Positions 12,377 to 22,230 of a stretch of DNA of 64,000 nucleotides are shown here, piece by piece. Position numbers and translations under genes: made by a program. Each line of letters begins with the position of its first letter. Position 1 is the first letter of the stretch. The notes under the pieces are model-generated. The model was not told the origin of the DNA. It saw only the letters and a program-made list of their open reading frames with translations, and did not search any database. The stretch comes from Lobosporangium transversale (Eukaryota; Mortierellomycota; Mortierellomycetes; Mortierellales; Mortierellaceae), in NCBI RefSeq assembly GCF_002105155.1, contig NW_019028991.1:310001-374000 (forward strand). Reading direction: 5' to 3'.

Positions 12377-13656
12377 ATGGCAAGTCACGTGAACTGAACT
12401 ACACCTCCTTGATCGAAGATGCTTTATACTGGACGGATACGGGATCATACTGGAGTCAGCCATCCATTAGAAACATCTTCTACATCGATTATGAAGTCTG
12501 CATCATATTTTCGGACTGAACGAATCTATGGCGTTTCTCCGAATTAGCCTTTGGAAAAGTCTCTCAATAGGAACATCACTGGCATTGAGATTTATTGTTC
12601 CGTCAGCAAGTGTCTTCTGATAATGAAAAAATATCACTAATGCATCACTTACTATATAACATCACGGAGAAATCCGAGGATTTGGAACAGTATGCATCAT
12701 CTCTAAACTTCATTGCATGATGAAACTTTGTTCAAAAATACAAAGCGCCTAGGATGTTACAAAAAAAAGGCGATAATTTCGGAAGTCATCAACCCATCAG
12801 TGAAGCCACTTTCTAAATGGATATATCAGCAAGCAATAATCTCAGTATATGGGCACCAGACAAAATAACTTGATGAGACTAACACCAACCTATGCACTTA
12901 CATCTCTCGATTGTCACAACAGTTGGCTGTCGATCTCTTGAACCCCTCTCACGCTCATGAGCAGAAGACTCACAAGTTGAAGAGACTCGTGCAGTCTCCC
13001 AACTCTTACTTCATGGATGTCAAGTGCCCTGTAAGTGTTCATTCATTACATCAGGAAGTTTGCAGGAACGTCAGGATCTAGGACTTTATATTATATATTT
13101 ATTTGCAGCCAGTCATTCTTCATAAAATAATGAGATAAAAAAAAAAAAAGATATTCAACTTTGCAGTCGTCTGAGTACGCCTTCTTTCAATATCGAGATT
13201 CAACTAGACAAGCATTGATAATCGGTGACCGCCAGGAAATATCCCTATCGTATTACACAACGACATTCAGTTGCTGTTGCTGCTATGAGTTGCATCTGTA
13301 AACAGGATCTACAGGGATTATTGCACAATCAATTTGTGAGATCAAAATCACTGTTGTGCTGATGCTGTTATTCTTGTCTCTCATTTGTTCGACTTATTCT
13401 CTCTCCAGGGATGCGTTCAGATTACCACTGTCTTCTCGCACGCGCAGACTGTCGTCATGTGCTCAAGCTGCGCTAACGTTCTTGCTCAGCCCACTGGTGG
13501 TATTACCCGCTTGACCGAGGGTATGTTGTAAATTTAAATCAATTTTGAGGAATGTTTCATCTTCCACGATCTGTCATGATCTTTTTTTTAATGGTCAACG
13601 TCTGTTTTTTTCATTATCTCATTTTAGGCTGCTCTTTCCGCCGCAAGCAAGCCTAA
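12377..13656 (+). CDS. RPS27: 40S ribosomal protein eS27
   Basis: Three certain exons, 12923-13030, 13409-13520 and 13628-13656, encode 82 residues ([18 protein letters not shown] to FRRKQA) with phases 0 and 1 matching. The protein is a core component of the small ribosomal subunit. Its C4 zinc finger is visible as CPGC and CSSC, and the sequence matches eS27 end to end apart from the first one or two residues. The start codon must lie in an upstream exon, because the frame before 12923 has no ATG before a stop. The best candidate is ATG 12377 followed by a GC donor (ATG|GCAAGT), which would make a 543 bp GC-AG intron; this is tentative. A polyadenylation-like AATAAA lies just after the stop (about 13689). 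Identity is firm, the first exon is not. Confidence 0.9.
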
Positions 13657-14014
13657 GCGCTATGCTTGATCTGAATGTTTTCTTAGCAATAAAATGTTGA
13701 AAGAATTTCATGGGCGCTTTTTAGCAAAAAAAAAAATATATTTCATGAGTTTTCGTGTTATGTATATTCTATGATTCTCTCTTGGGCTTTGTAATGATGG
13801 CATAATTGCTGCACGTTTATCATATTATTTCTGGCAATCTCGGTATCTTTTCCATAAAAGTACAGTTACCTGTACACGTGATGTGCCATCTCAACCTTCA
13901 TCGGGACTGTTTACTGCAGAATTTTGTCAACAGCTCATTTCATTTTTATGGTATTATTTTCTTTTCCGTTCTCTTCTTACCTCTCTCCTTTTCTTTCTTC
14001 TCGAACCGCACATC
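13657..14014. other. Intergenic, RPS27 to Tom20-SET gene
   Basis: Contains the RPS27 polyadenylation region, a short A-tract (about 13725-13736) and a pyrimidine-rich leader (TCTCTCC and TTTCTTTC runs) directly upstream of ATG 14015. No gene seen. Confidence 0.6.
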
Positions 14015-16235
14015 ATGAAGACCTCAACTATTGTTGCGGCTACCGTCGGCACTATTGCTGTCGCTACTATCGGCTATGCCATTTATTTTGACCAGAAGCG
14101 TAGAAATGACCCCGATTTTCGTCGCAAGTTGAGTATGTACCCTTGACCGCCATTCTTTTCTTCTTCCTTGCTTTTCGCTTTTGTTGCATACGTTCTCTTA
14201 AAGAGCATGAATGAGGGATCGCCATGCGCAAACGTAGATACATAAGCATGTATTCTTTCTCGAATTCAGTCAGCTTGATTCGAAGAAATTACATTGCTTA
14301 TGTTCCTCATTACTTTTTGCTCTTGAATCTTTAGTGTTTCGTCGAATCATATCAAATACTATTTTTGTACCCCCTTCAATTGTGTAATTTGCAAAACAAA
14401 ATATGGAACTTGAATTGATCTTCCGCGAGTATACCGCTTATAATACGATCATGAAAGGCGTAAGGAGAAACTAACATGAGCTGTTATTTATCTTTTTTTT
14501 TTTTTTTTTTTTTTTTTTAGAGAAGGAGAAGAAGCGTGCTTTGAAGCAGCAGAAGGAAGAAGAAAAAAAGAAGGTCACTAAGACTGCCAAGACCGTTGAG
14601 GAGGCGTTAGCAAGTATCAAGGAGGATGAATTCCCTACATCGATGGAGGCGCGTGAGAAGTTCTGCATGGAACAGCTTTCCACCGGTGAAGCACATTTTA
14701 CTCGAGGTGTGTTCTCTTTTGGTTCAGATCTACTTTTCTGCGCTACGTCATCCACAACGAACTAGAATTGAACAAATCTATCCAACACTGTGACTGATTA
14801 GTCCACTTTTGATCTCCATTATGATATATATTTTTTTATCAACGGTCAATTAGGTCCTGAGGGCTACGACACGGCTGCCATTTGTTTCTACAAGGCATTG
14901 AAAGTCTACCCTGCTCCTGCAGAGTTGGTCATGGTTTACCAGAAGACAATTCCTCCGGAAGTCTTCACATTGGTTATGGGCATGTTGAGCATGGATGTAA
15001 GTTAATAACAATTATCCGTAATCCCAATAAGGTTTTACATGAGCTCCTATGGTAGGATGAACTATGGACTAGTAACATGAACGCCATTAACTGATATATT
15101 ATGATTTTCACTTTATTTTCTGTGATTACGATAGGTTCACAAGAAACAAGAGAAGTATTATACCATCTTCCCACCCAAGGAGATGAATGTGAAAGTTGAT
15201 GAGCTGCCTGAAGGTATTACAGCTGAGGGACAGAAGGTTGTTCGTCGCGGATTGTTCGTCACCAAAGACTTTGCTGCTGGAGAAACCATCTACTCTGAAA
15301 CTCCTATCATAAGCTCATTGGAGCCGTCTTTGGAAGGCAAAGAGTTCTGTCACTACTGTTTGAAACAGATAGCTGCTGAAGACAGAGTTCGCTGTGCTAC
15401 CTGTAGCAAGGTTGTCTACTGCTCTGAAACCTGCCAGAAGACGGCCACGACAGAATTCCATGCTGTTCTTTGCACCAAAGATTCTGAAGATGCTTCGACC
15501 CCAGAGCGCGCACTTTATGACTATACCAAGGAGACTAACAACAAGTATCCCGAGATGATTGCCAAATTTTTGGTTCGTATGGTCCACGAAGAGACTTTGA
15601 ACAGTGGCGAGGAGTACAACCTTTTCGATCACATCGAGCGTTTGCGCTTCTTGGAAGTCCGCCCTTCGGCAGCAGAGGAGAAAGAAATATCTCTTTTGAA
15701 GGTCGCTCTTGGATCGAAAATCCCCGGAATCGAGGAGTTTATTAATGAGGAGCGTTATTTGACCTTGAAGGGTAAATTGCTCTATAATGCCTATGGTATC
15801 TCCACTTCATTGGATGCAGATCGATCTGTAGAGGTAATTCATTCGAAAGGCACTCGAGTGATATTTGTAGCCAATTGTTAGTAGGTCGTTACTGTTTTTA
15901 CTCATGTATCCATTTTGTCATTTATCATTTGATCTGTATAGCCTTCCCCTGAACAATACCGCAGTGTGCACGATGCTCCTGTTGTCGGTGCTGGATTCTA
16001 CAGAGTTACATCCTACGTGTCGCATTCATGTGATCCGAATGCAAAGATTGTCTTCTTGGAACATAATAATAACATGTCAGTTGTTGCAAGCAAGGATATC
16101 AAGGCTGGTGAGGAACTCCATGTTGGCTTTATTGATCAGAAGAATGGCACCCTTTCAACGGAGCAGCGACGTCAAGAGCTTTTCCAACACTATCGTTTCA
16201 AGTGCATGTGTCCCCTCTGCGAATCCTCCCAATAA
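14015..16235 (+). CDS. Tom20 mitochondrial import receptor fused to MYND-SET protein
   Basis: Five exons, 14015-14132, 14521-14706, 14854-14996, 15135-15833 and 15942-16235, give 479 residues with all phases matching. Residues 1-165 are Tom20: an N-terminal anchor (MKTSTIVAATVGTIAVATIG), YAIYFDQKRRNDPDFRRKL, a Lys-rich linker, a TPR-like segment and YQKTIPPEVFTLVMGML, which parallels the end of animal Tom20. The fourth exon runs without a break from the Tom20 tail into a split SET domain (RRGLFVTKDFAAGE), a MYND finger with all eight ligands (C221, C224, C236, C239, C245, C249, H258, C262), and then SHSCDPN (409-415), GEELHVGFID (438-447) and a CMCPLC post-SET motif. Family knowledge places Tom20 in the outer membrane with its body in the cytosol, so the SET part should face the cytosol. 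Two normally conserved SET residues are changed (S409 for Asn, F445 for Tyr), so methyltransferase activity is doubtful. Confidence 0.88.
14491..14518. repeat. Poly-T tract abutting a 3' splice site
   Basis: A run of about 28 T directly precedes the AG of the first intron of the Tom20-SET gene, so it serves as an extreme polypyrimidine tract. Confidence 0.85.
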
Positions 16236-16704
16236 AAATGAAAGGAGAGCTGTACCATATTTATTTCGGGTCATTTTTAGCATTATCGCTAATTTCTTTT
16301 CTTATTGAATCGATTAAAGGCGACTTTTTACACGGATATATTTCAGTACGCACGTGCTTCATGAATTTAATGCTGTGCTGTGATAAAGTTAGATGAGCAT
16401 AAATTATAGGATACAGCCAATCCAGTGATTGGTCAATATAGAAAGAGAAGCCACATCGCGCTGCGCCGAGTTAGGAGCAAGGCACTATTCTCGTTAGCCA
16501 TCATCAAACCTCGATGACAGGACAAAGCAACTTGCACCTCGATGCCAAGTTGGTGAGAGTGATATTAGTCAAAGACGATGAAATGACGCGGTTTAATAAC
16601 AAACATCAAGAAAACACATCCTAAAGAGGGCACACAAGCAATGAAAGTTTTTTAAACTTAAAGTACCTTTTTATTTTTTGCTTAATGACTCTTGTTAACA
16701 TTAG
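16236..16704. other. Intergenic, Tom20-SET to Ulp2-like gene
   Basis: About 470 bp. A short open frame from ATG 16515 (starting MTGQSNLHLDAK) is present but has no good continuation. The stretch just before 16705 (TTAACATTAG) looks like a splice acceptor, so the Ulp2-like mRNA may have an untranslated first exon here. Confidence 0.4.
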
Positions 16705-18440
16705 ATGGCATCAGTGCATCCTTACGCGTCCAGTGGGACCCCAATTCATAGGTAATTTGATAGACAAATATCTATCATCTACCTATTTTAGAAATGTGGC
16801 TAAAAAAGTACAGAGCTTGACTATTACTTTTTTTTTTTTTTTTTTTCTCCTTGTCACCTTGTCAAGTGGGGGGGCAACAGTAGCTAAAAAAGAGCCATTG
16901 GCGAAAGGCATTCCAATCCCGGTTCCCACAAACCAGCGCCGCCTGTCTAATTTCTCCGTCAAAACAGCGAACCGAGCGCTAATGACCGGGTATCGTGATG
17001 GTGGCGGTAGTAGTTCTAGGCGGAAATCCAGTTCATTTTCACAAGGATTTCAACCACCACCTTTTTATCCCCACAAAGGTAGGAATAAAGATAGACCCAA
17101 GAATGATTGCTACTGAAGATTGATTTTTTTTTTTTTTTGCTAATGCTATTTTGAAGGTACCTACGAAATTAAACTGTGCAAAATGATTTTATTGTTGATT
17201 TTTGATGGAAGATGACTTTGATGTAATCGGGACCGTACCAGGATTTGAGAAACTAGTTGAGGCAGAGGCACAGAAACACGATAAAGGAAAAGCGGTATGG
17301 AAGGATCTAAAGTTTTTCATGTTTCATATTAGCAATCCTCAACCCCTCAACTTATTAAAATCTAATATTGCATATTTTCAACATGATGCCCCTAACATAG
17401 AAAGCCGTTCCTAATGTAACAACATTGTTCGACGTCGATGTACAAAAAGGTGAGTGGCATTATTTTAGCAAGAGTCCTTTATGATTCCTAGAACCAAAAG
17501 CAACAGGGGGTAACACCCGTATGTACTGTCATAATTAGAGCCTAAGCAGAACAAAAGAAAAAAGACTGGAAAGGAAAGAATGGAAGATGACAATCCGCCT
17601 TCAAAATTAGCATCTTCAGGGCCGAGAGGACGCAGAAGAAGCGTATGTACAGTGTTTTGATCAAGCTAATTGAGATTTCACGACCATACTCTTGGCTCTA
17701 GGACATCTACTGATATTTCATCATGTTAGTAGTCTGTTTCATTAGGGTCGTCAGGCACGGAGGCTTCTACAATGTGCACGTCACCACCAGCGCCTTCGCC
17801 ACCGTCGCTGCTTGCATCCACAATGACCGTGACCATACCTACTACAGGATTAACAGCTCCCAATCGCCTTAAAAATATCAATGGTTTCCGTACTGGAGCC
17901 TCGATTGTCAGCAAGTCGACCAAACCTGCAACTACGGCCTGGCCACAGATGCCCGTATCATGTGTCCGTGTGTTGCCCTCTGCAGAGTTTACAGCCGGAG
18001 GCATGACTGTCCAGTTTGGAGTAGAGCGGCTCTCATTGACTATCAGACGAAATTCCACTAAAATTCCCCACTCAGAGATCAAAGCCGTCAATGTAAGTGA
18101 GTTTCTGTAACTACCTGCAATGTGACAGGAACATCTATGGGCAAAAGACATTATTATGATGCTCATTTTTGCTAATAGGGATTTTATCTTTTCTTTTATT
18201 TGACATGCCTTCATTAGTATTACACTGCGTCAACCCTCAAGATTTTTCAGTTTGCTACATTCAGTAAGCTGGCAGAGTCCTCTGCATTAGCACAGCACTA
18301 CGACCCTGCTGGTTTGTCGGATAAAGCGCCGATGATCACGTTATTTATTGACACAAGCTCGTCATGCATTGTCAGTATCTGCGCCATATTGAAGCAAAAA
18401 GGTGTAGAAACTAGACGTCTAACGTATGACAAGCTTTCGA

Positions 18441-18479
<39 letters not shown>

Positions 18480-20584
18480 AAAAAAGTTTTGTTATCATAA
18501 TAATTTCTGAAGAGAGAAGGAAATAACAAGACCCATTAAATACTCTCAATGATTATTCATTCTATTTAGGCCCAGCGCTGCTGAGGAAATCTTGGCAAAA
18601 AAGAAGAGGTATGAATAATCAGAATCTTCAGTTGTACTTTACTCTACAATACACCGCTTGGCCACAATGGAACCTGACTGACTATTTCGATTTTTTTCCA
18701 TACTGCCAAACAGATCTCCAGCTCCAGAGTCCATAGATTCCTCAGAAGAAACGTATGCTATTACCAATAGGTCTAAGCATTTATACATTTATGTTATATA
18801 CATGTGAACTAACCATGTGGGGTGCTTAACACACTGTTACGTAGGCTTTTCATATACCCATTTAATAGCAGCATCAAGTCGAAATCTATCGCCGTGCGAG
18901 CCGAAGATGCCTCCCGACTGAACGATGGCGAGTTTCTGAACGATACCTTAATCGAATTTGGGCTGAAGTAATGCACTTACATAAGGATGATCATTAACTA
19001 CATTATTTACAGAGGAAAAAAAAAAAAAAAAAAAAAAAAACTCTTTCTATACTTATGCTCGCTCTACATATTTCTCTGTGTCTTTTCAAGATATGTACAG
19101 GCAAACGCGGAAGTCAGAAATGCAGCTCTGGCTGGACAGGTCTATATCTTTAACACATTCTTTTATCAAAGACTTGTTGCGAAACCAAGGTGAGTATGGA
19201 GAGTCATTTGCTGTGGTCACCTCGTATTGATGTAAGCAGTTTTAGGAAGGTAGGCTAATGCTAACATTTACTGTGTTTTCATACATACATGCTATGTGGG
19301 GCTTTGAAGCAAAGGTCAGGCGAATTCGTATGAAGCTATTAAGAACTGGACCGCCAAAATTGATCTGTTTTCTATGAAGTATATCATTGTCCCAATCAAT
19401 GAAAAGTAAGGCTCATTTTAATATGCTTGATGTTTTGTTGTTGAAGCATGATGCAGCTATTATATGTATATGCGCATAGAATTGCTAATCAACTTTTTTG
19501 TCAGCTTACATTGGCATTTGGCTATTATTACCAATCCAGGCTTGCTTCTCAGAAGAGCGAATGAATCCGAGTCTGATGTTTCTCTAGAATTAGTAGATGG
19601 CTCTGGAATTGATGAAGGAAAATCACCACCTGCAAATAGCATCGTAATCGGCAGTGATAATGAGCCAACAAAGAATCCCAAGATGCCTTTCATCAATGGA
19701 AGCGAAAAGTAATTCTCTTTTCACTATTCTTAACAAGAATTTGACTTTGAGAGTACAGGTGATTGGTACTTAAGAACCTGAGCTGTACTTTTCTTATAGG
19801 CCCTATATCCTTTGCTTAAACTCTCTCGGAGGCACCCATTCTGCGGTCTTTAGTGTTCTGAGATCATACTTGCAGCAGGTACTCTTATCAAGGAAGGGTA
19901 TCTCCATGACTTTGACATCCAAGGAAATAGCTGGAAAATTCTCTTCTAAGGTAAATACACTTAACAAAAAGTATATGTGCATGTTGTTCAAGGTTTGATA
20001 CCAATTCTCTTCCTATGCTATTCGACCCACAGTGTCCCAAGCAAGATAACTTGTCGGATTGTGGAGTGTATCTCTTGCACTATGCAGAAGTGTTCTTGAG
20101 AAATCCTGAGACGATTTTGGATGCCATTGTGGTAAGAGTTTTAGTCTGTTTATGCTTTCATTAAGGTTTGGTCTATATGGTCTAGCGTTTATAAATGGGC
20201 TAAACATGCTTTTTCTCCATTTTGCTATATTAGAACAGGACAGATGACAAGGATTTGTGGTCGGTATCTGAGCTGGCGACCAAGCGAACCAAGTACAAAG
20301 ATATCGTGGTTGCCCTTACTGAACAATATAGAGTATATAAATTTCATCGTAATCTAGTGGAAGACATCAAAGGCAAATCAAATGATGCTTTACCAGATGG
20401 CATTACAGCTACGAGCATGACTACGGCCATGATCACAGACGCTCATGATAATGATAACAATACCAAAGAACTATTGTCCTCGACCGACGCCACAGCATTG
20501 GACAAGGGTAATATAATCAGTGAAAAGCAGGTTACACACGATTTGACTATGAACGCACTCAAAAGTATGGATCCAGAGTCGTAA
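16705..20584 (+). CDS. Ulp2/SENP6-7-like SUMO protease
   Basis: Sixteen exons give 753 residues: 16705-16751, 16867-17078, 17212-17294, 17401-17449, 17539-17642, 17733-18092, 18218-18423, 18570-18608, 18714-18752, 18845-18967, 19091-19189, 19310-19405, 19505-19708, 19800-19950, 20033-20131, 20234-20584. Phases agree at every join. The N-terminal half is Ser/Pro-rich and low complexity with a PH-like region about 170-350. The peptidase C48 domain starts near LFIYPFNSS and has [28 protein letters not shown] (His488), [16 protein letters not shown] (Gln608, Cys614) and a 60-residue insertion between the His and acid positions, as in the Ulp2/SENP6-7 branch. The acid position reads Asn561 (CLNSLGG) where family members usually have Asp. 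Its expected role is trimming SUMO chains in the nucleus. The early exons (1-5) are less certain than the catalytic ones. Confidence 0.88.
18444..18485. repeat. T-tract followed by A-rich run inside intron
   Basis: About 31 T followed by an A-rich stretch, inside the intron after exon 7 of the Ulp2-like gene. Confidence 0.8.
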
Positions 20585-20718
20585 ACTACATTTTTTGGTT
20601 TAAAATATGCAAATAAAAATAAATAAATAAAAAATCGCTTTTTCATACTCGTGCTCATTCACCTTCAGATCCCTCCTCAGGAGCAAGGGAATTAGAACGA
20701 TTTCGCGCTCGATCAACC

Positions 20719-21996
20719 ATGCGCGACTTTCTACATCGTTTCTACCCGTACCAGGCATTGAGGCTCATGCTTCAGCGAATGAAACCAACTGGTGCAACGA
20801 AAGCGACGTCCATAGCAGCTGGACGAACAAAAAAAGGAGAAAGCAACATTGACGAAACACAGACCCGCCCTGAATTTGACGCAGTGCAAGCGCAGAGACA
20901 ATTAGTATCACTCTTCAATGCCTTAAAACAGACAGTTCCTGTTACAACTCCCAAGGAGAATGGTGAGAAAACTCGAACAAATGACAGTAATATCCGAGTT
21001 CGTCAATCAGTATTAGAGCAACAGCAAGGGTTCTGTCTCAAAATTGGACCATCCCGAATCCCGAATGCTGGCTTAGGGGTCTTTCTTTATTCCAAATGTC
21101 CAGACAGACGACGAACGATCGCAGCAGGTACGGTGGTTGCCATGTATCCAGGCGTCTTATTTGAGCCTGGAGAAGCCACTTTTTTCAACTCGATTCACAA
21201 CCGATACATTTTAAAATGCAATGACGGGATTTATGTGGACGGTAAGGCTAAAGGGCTTTCTGGATCTATATTTCGATCTGTTAACGGGCGGGATAATTTT
21301 CCAGGGACAATATCTACAGCAGATACCACTTGGATGGTTGATTGGAATTTGTATGTTAAGCGAGCCATGCTGGAAATAGAAGCTATGAAGGGGAAGGAGA
21401 TATCGTCGGCCATGCCTTTAATATCAGTATCAAGAAATGAGCCTCCCTCAGATATTACTTTAGCAAAGAAAAGGGTAACGAGACCAATAGTGGTAGAGAA
21501 AGAAGATGAAAATGAGGATAGGGGAGTAGAAGGAGGAAGGAGAGGAGAAGGAGAAGGAGAAAAAGGAGAAACAGAAGAAGGAGAGGAAGGAGAGCTGAGA
21601 GTACCCACAGGGGTCATCAAAAATCCGTTGGCGGTTGGACAGATCGTCAACAATGGAACTAGGTTATTTCCCTCCAATGTTCGGTATCAGGAACTGGATA
21701 TCGAAACTAATGACTGTCCTTTAGAACTGCAAGAGTTTTTGCCAAACATTTGGTACTCGAGAGACTGGCATACCAACAATTATGATCACGATCACGATCA
21801 CGATCACGATCATCGTCATGATGACAATAGTGCTACTGACAGAAGTAGCAGCAGAAACAATGGAAGTAGGTATAACACTACAGACCAGGGATCTCAAGCA
21901 AATCTGAACTATTTGCGTACTGTCGTGTTGGTTACTACGAAGCCTGTCAAGTCAGGAGAAGAACTTTATTCCACTTACATTGAGCAATATGTATAA
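20719..21996 (+). CDS. SETD9-like SET domain protein
   Basis: A single exon of 425 residues. It aligns by eye along its length with animal SETD9: an N-terminal RFYPYQALRL, GLGVFLYSK, GTVVAMYPGVLFEP, FFNSIHNRYILKCNDG, YVDGKAKGLSGSIFRSVNGRD, then NPLAVGQIVNNGT, LPNIWYS and a final GEELYSTYIEQY with the SET Tyr present. Two insertions stand out. Residues about 210-300, rich in Glu/Gly/Lys, split the SET core between TTWMVDW and NPLAVGQ. Residues 355-368 are a His-Asp repeat. The substrate of this family is poorly known. The start is 134 bp after the Ulp2-like stop. The frame is open upstream of ATG 20719 back to a good acceptor (20668), so a longer or chimeric N-terminus is possible. Confidence 0.85.
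   Translation: MRDFLHRFYPYQALRLMLQRMKPTGATKATSIAAGRTKKGESNIDETQTRPEFDAVQAQRQLVSLFNALKQTVPVTTPKENGEKTRTNDSNIRVRQSVLEQQQGFCLKIGPSRIPNAGLGVFLYSKCPDRRRTIAAGTVVAMYPGVLFEPGEATFFNSIHNRYILKCNDGIYVDGKAKGLSGSIFRSVNGRDNFPGTISTADTTWMVDWNLYVKRAMLEIEAMKGKEISSAMPLISVSRNEPPSDITLAKKRVTRPIVVEKEDENEDRGVEGGRRGEGEGEKGETEEGEEGELRVPTGVIKNPLAVGQIVNNGTRLFPSNVRYQELDIETNDCPLELQEFLPNIWYSRDWHTNNYDHDHDHDHDHRHDDNSATDRSSSRNNGSRYNTTDQGSQANLNYLRTVVLVTTKPVKSGEELYSTYIEQYV
21781..21822 (+). repeat. GATCAC tandem repeat coding for Asp-His
   Basis: Four to five copies of GATCAC within the SETD9-like gene encode an Asp-His stretch at residues 355-368. Such runs can bind metal ions, but here it may simply be slippage. Confidence 0.85.
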
Positions 21997-22089
21997 ATAA
22001 TCAATTAAACGCATCGTGTGAATTCTGTACAGCAATAAATCCTTTAATGTCTAAATTGAAGATAATGAATAACAACACAATACAAAATG

Positions 22090-22113
22090 CTTTTTTTTTT
22101 TTTTTTTTTTTTT
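22090..22113. repeat. Poly-T tract between convergent genes
   Basis: About 24 T in the 234 bp between the stop codons of the SETD9-like gene (plus) and PHB2 (minus). Confidence 0.8.
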
Positions 22114-22230
22114 GTATCTTTGATTATTGAATCTGAAATAATAAAAAAACACCATCCGTGATCCAGTCGCTCCCTCACACAAGCTACGGAGAAATATTGA
22201 CGCTATCCTGACAAGATGCCAACACCTTCT

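Noticed and set aside
13031-13408. snoRNA in the long RPS27 intron
   Set aside because: No paired C and D boxes with terminal stem, and no clear H/ACA fold with correct spacing, could be identified by eye.
14471-14755. Minus-strand frame with poly-Lys/Phe composition
   Set aside because: Antisense to Tom20-SET exon 2 and the intron poly-T tract; its composition comes from the homopolymer.
17492-17509. Possible 18 bp micro-exon in the Ulp2-like gene
   Set aside because: It keeps the frame but would need flanking introns of about 40 and 29 bp, shorter than any other here; a single 89 bp intron is simpler.
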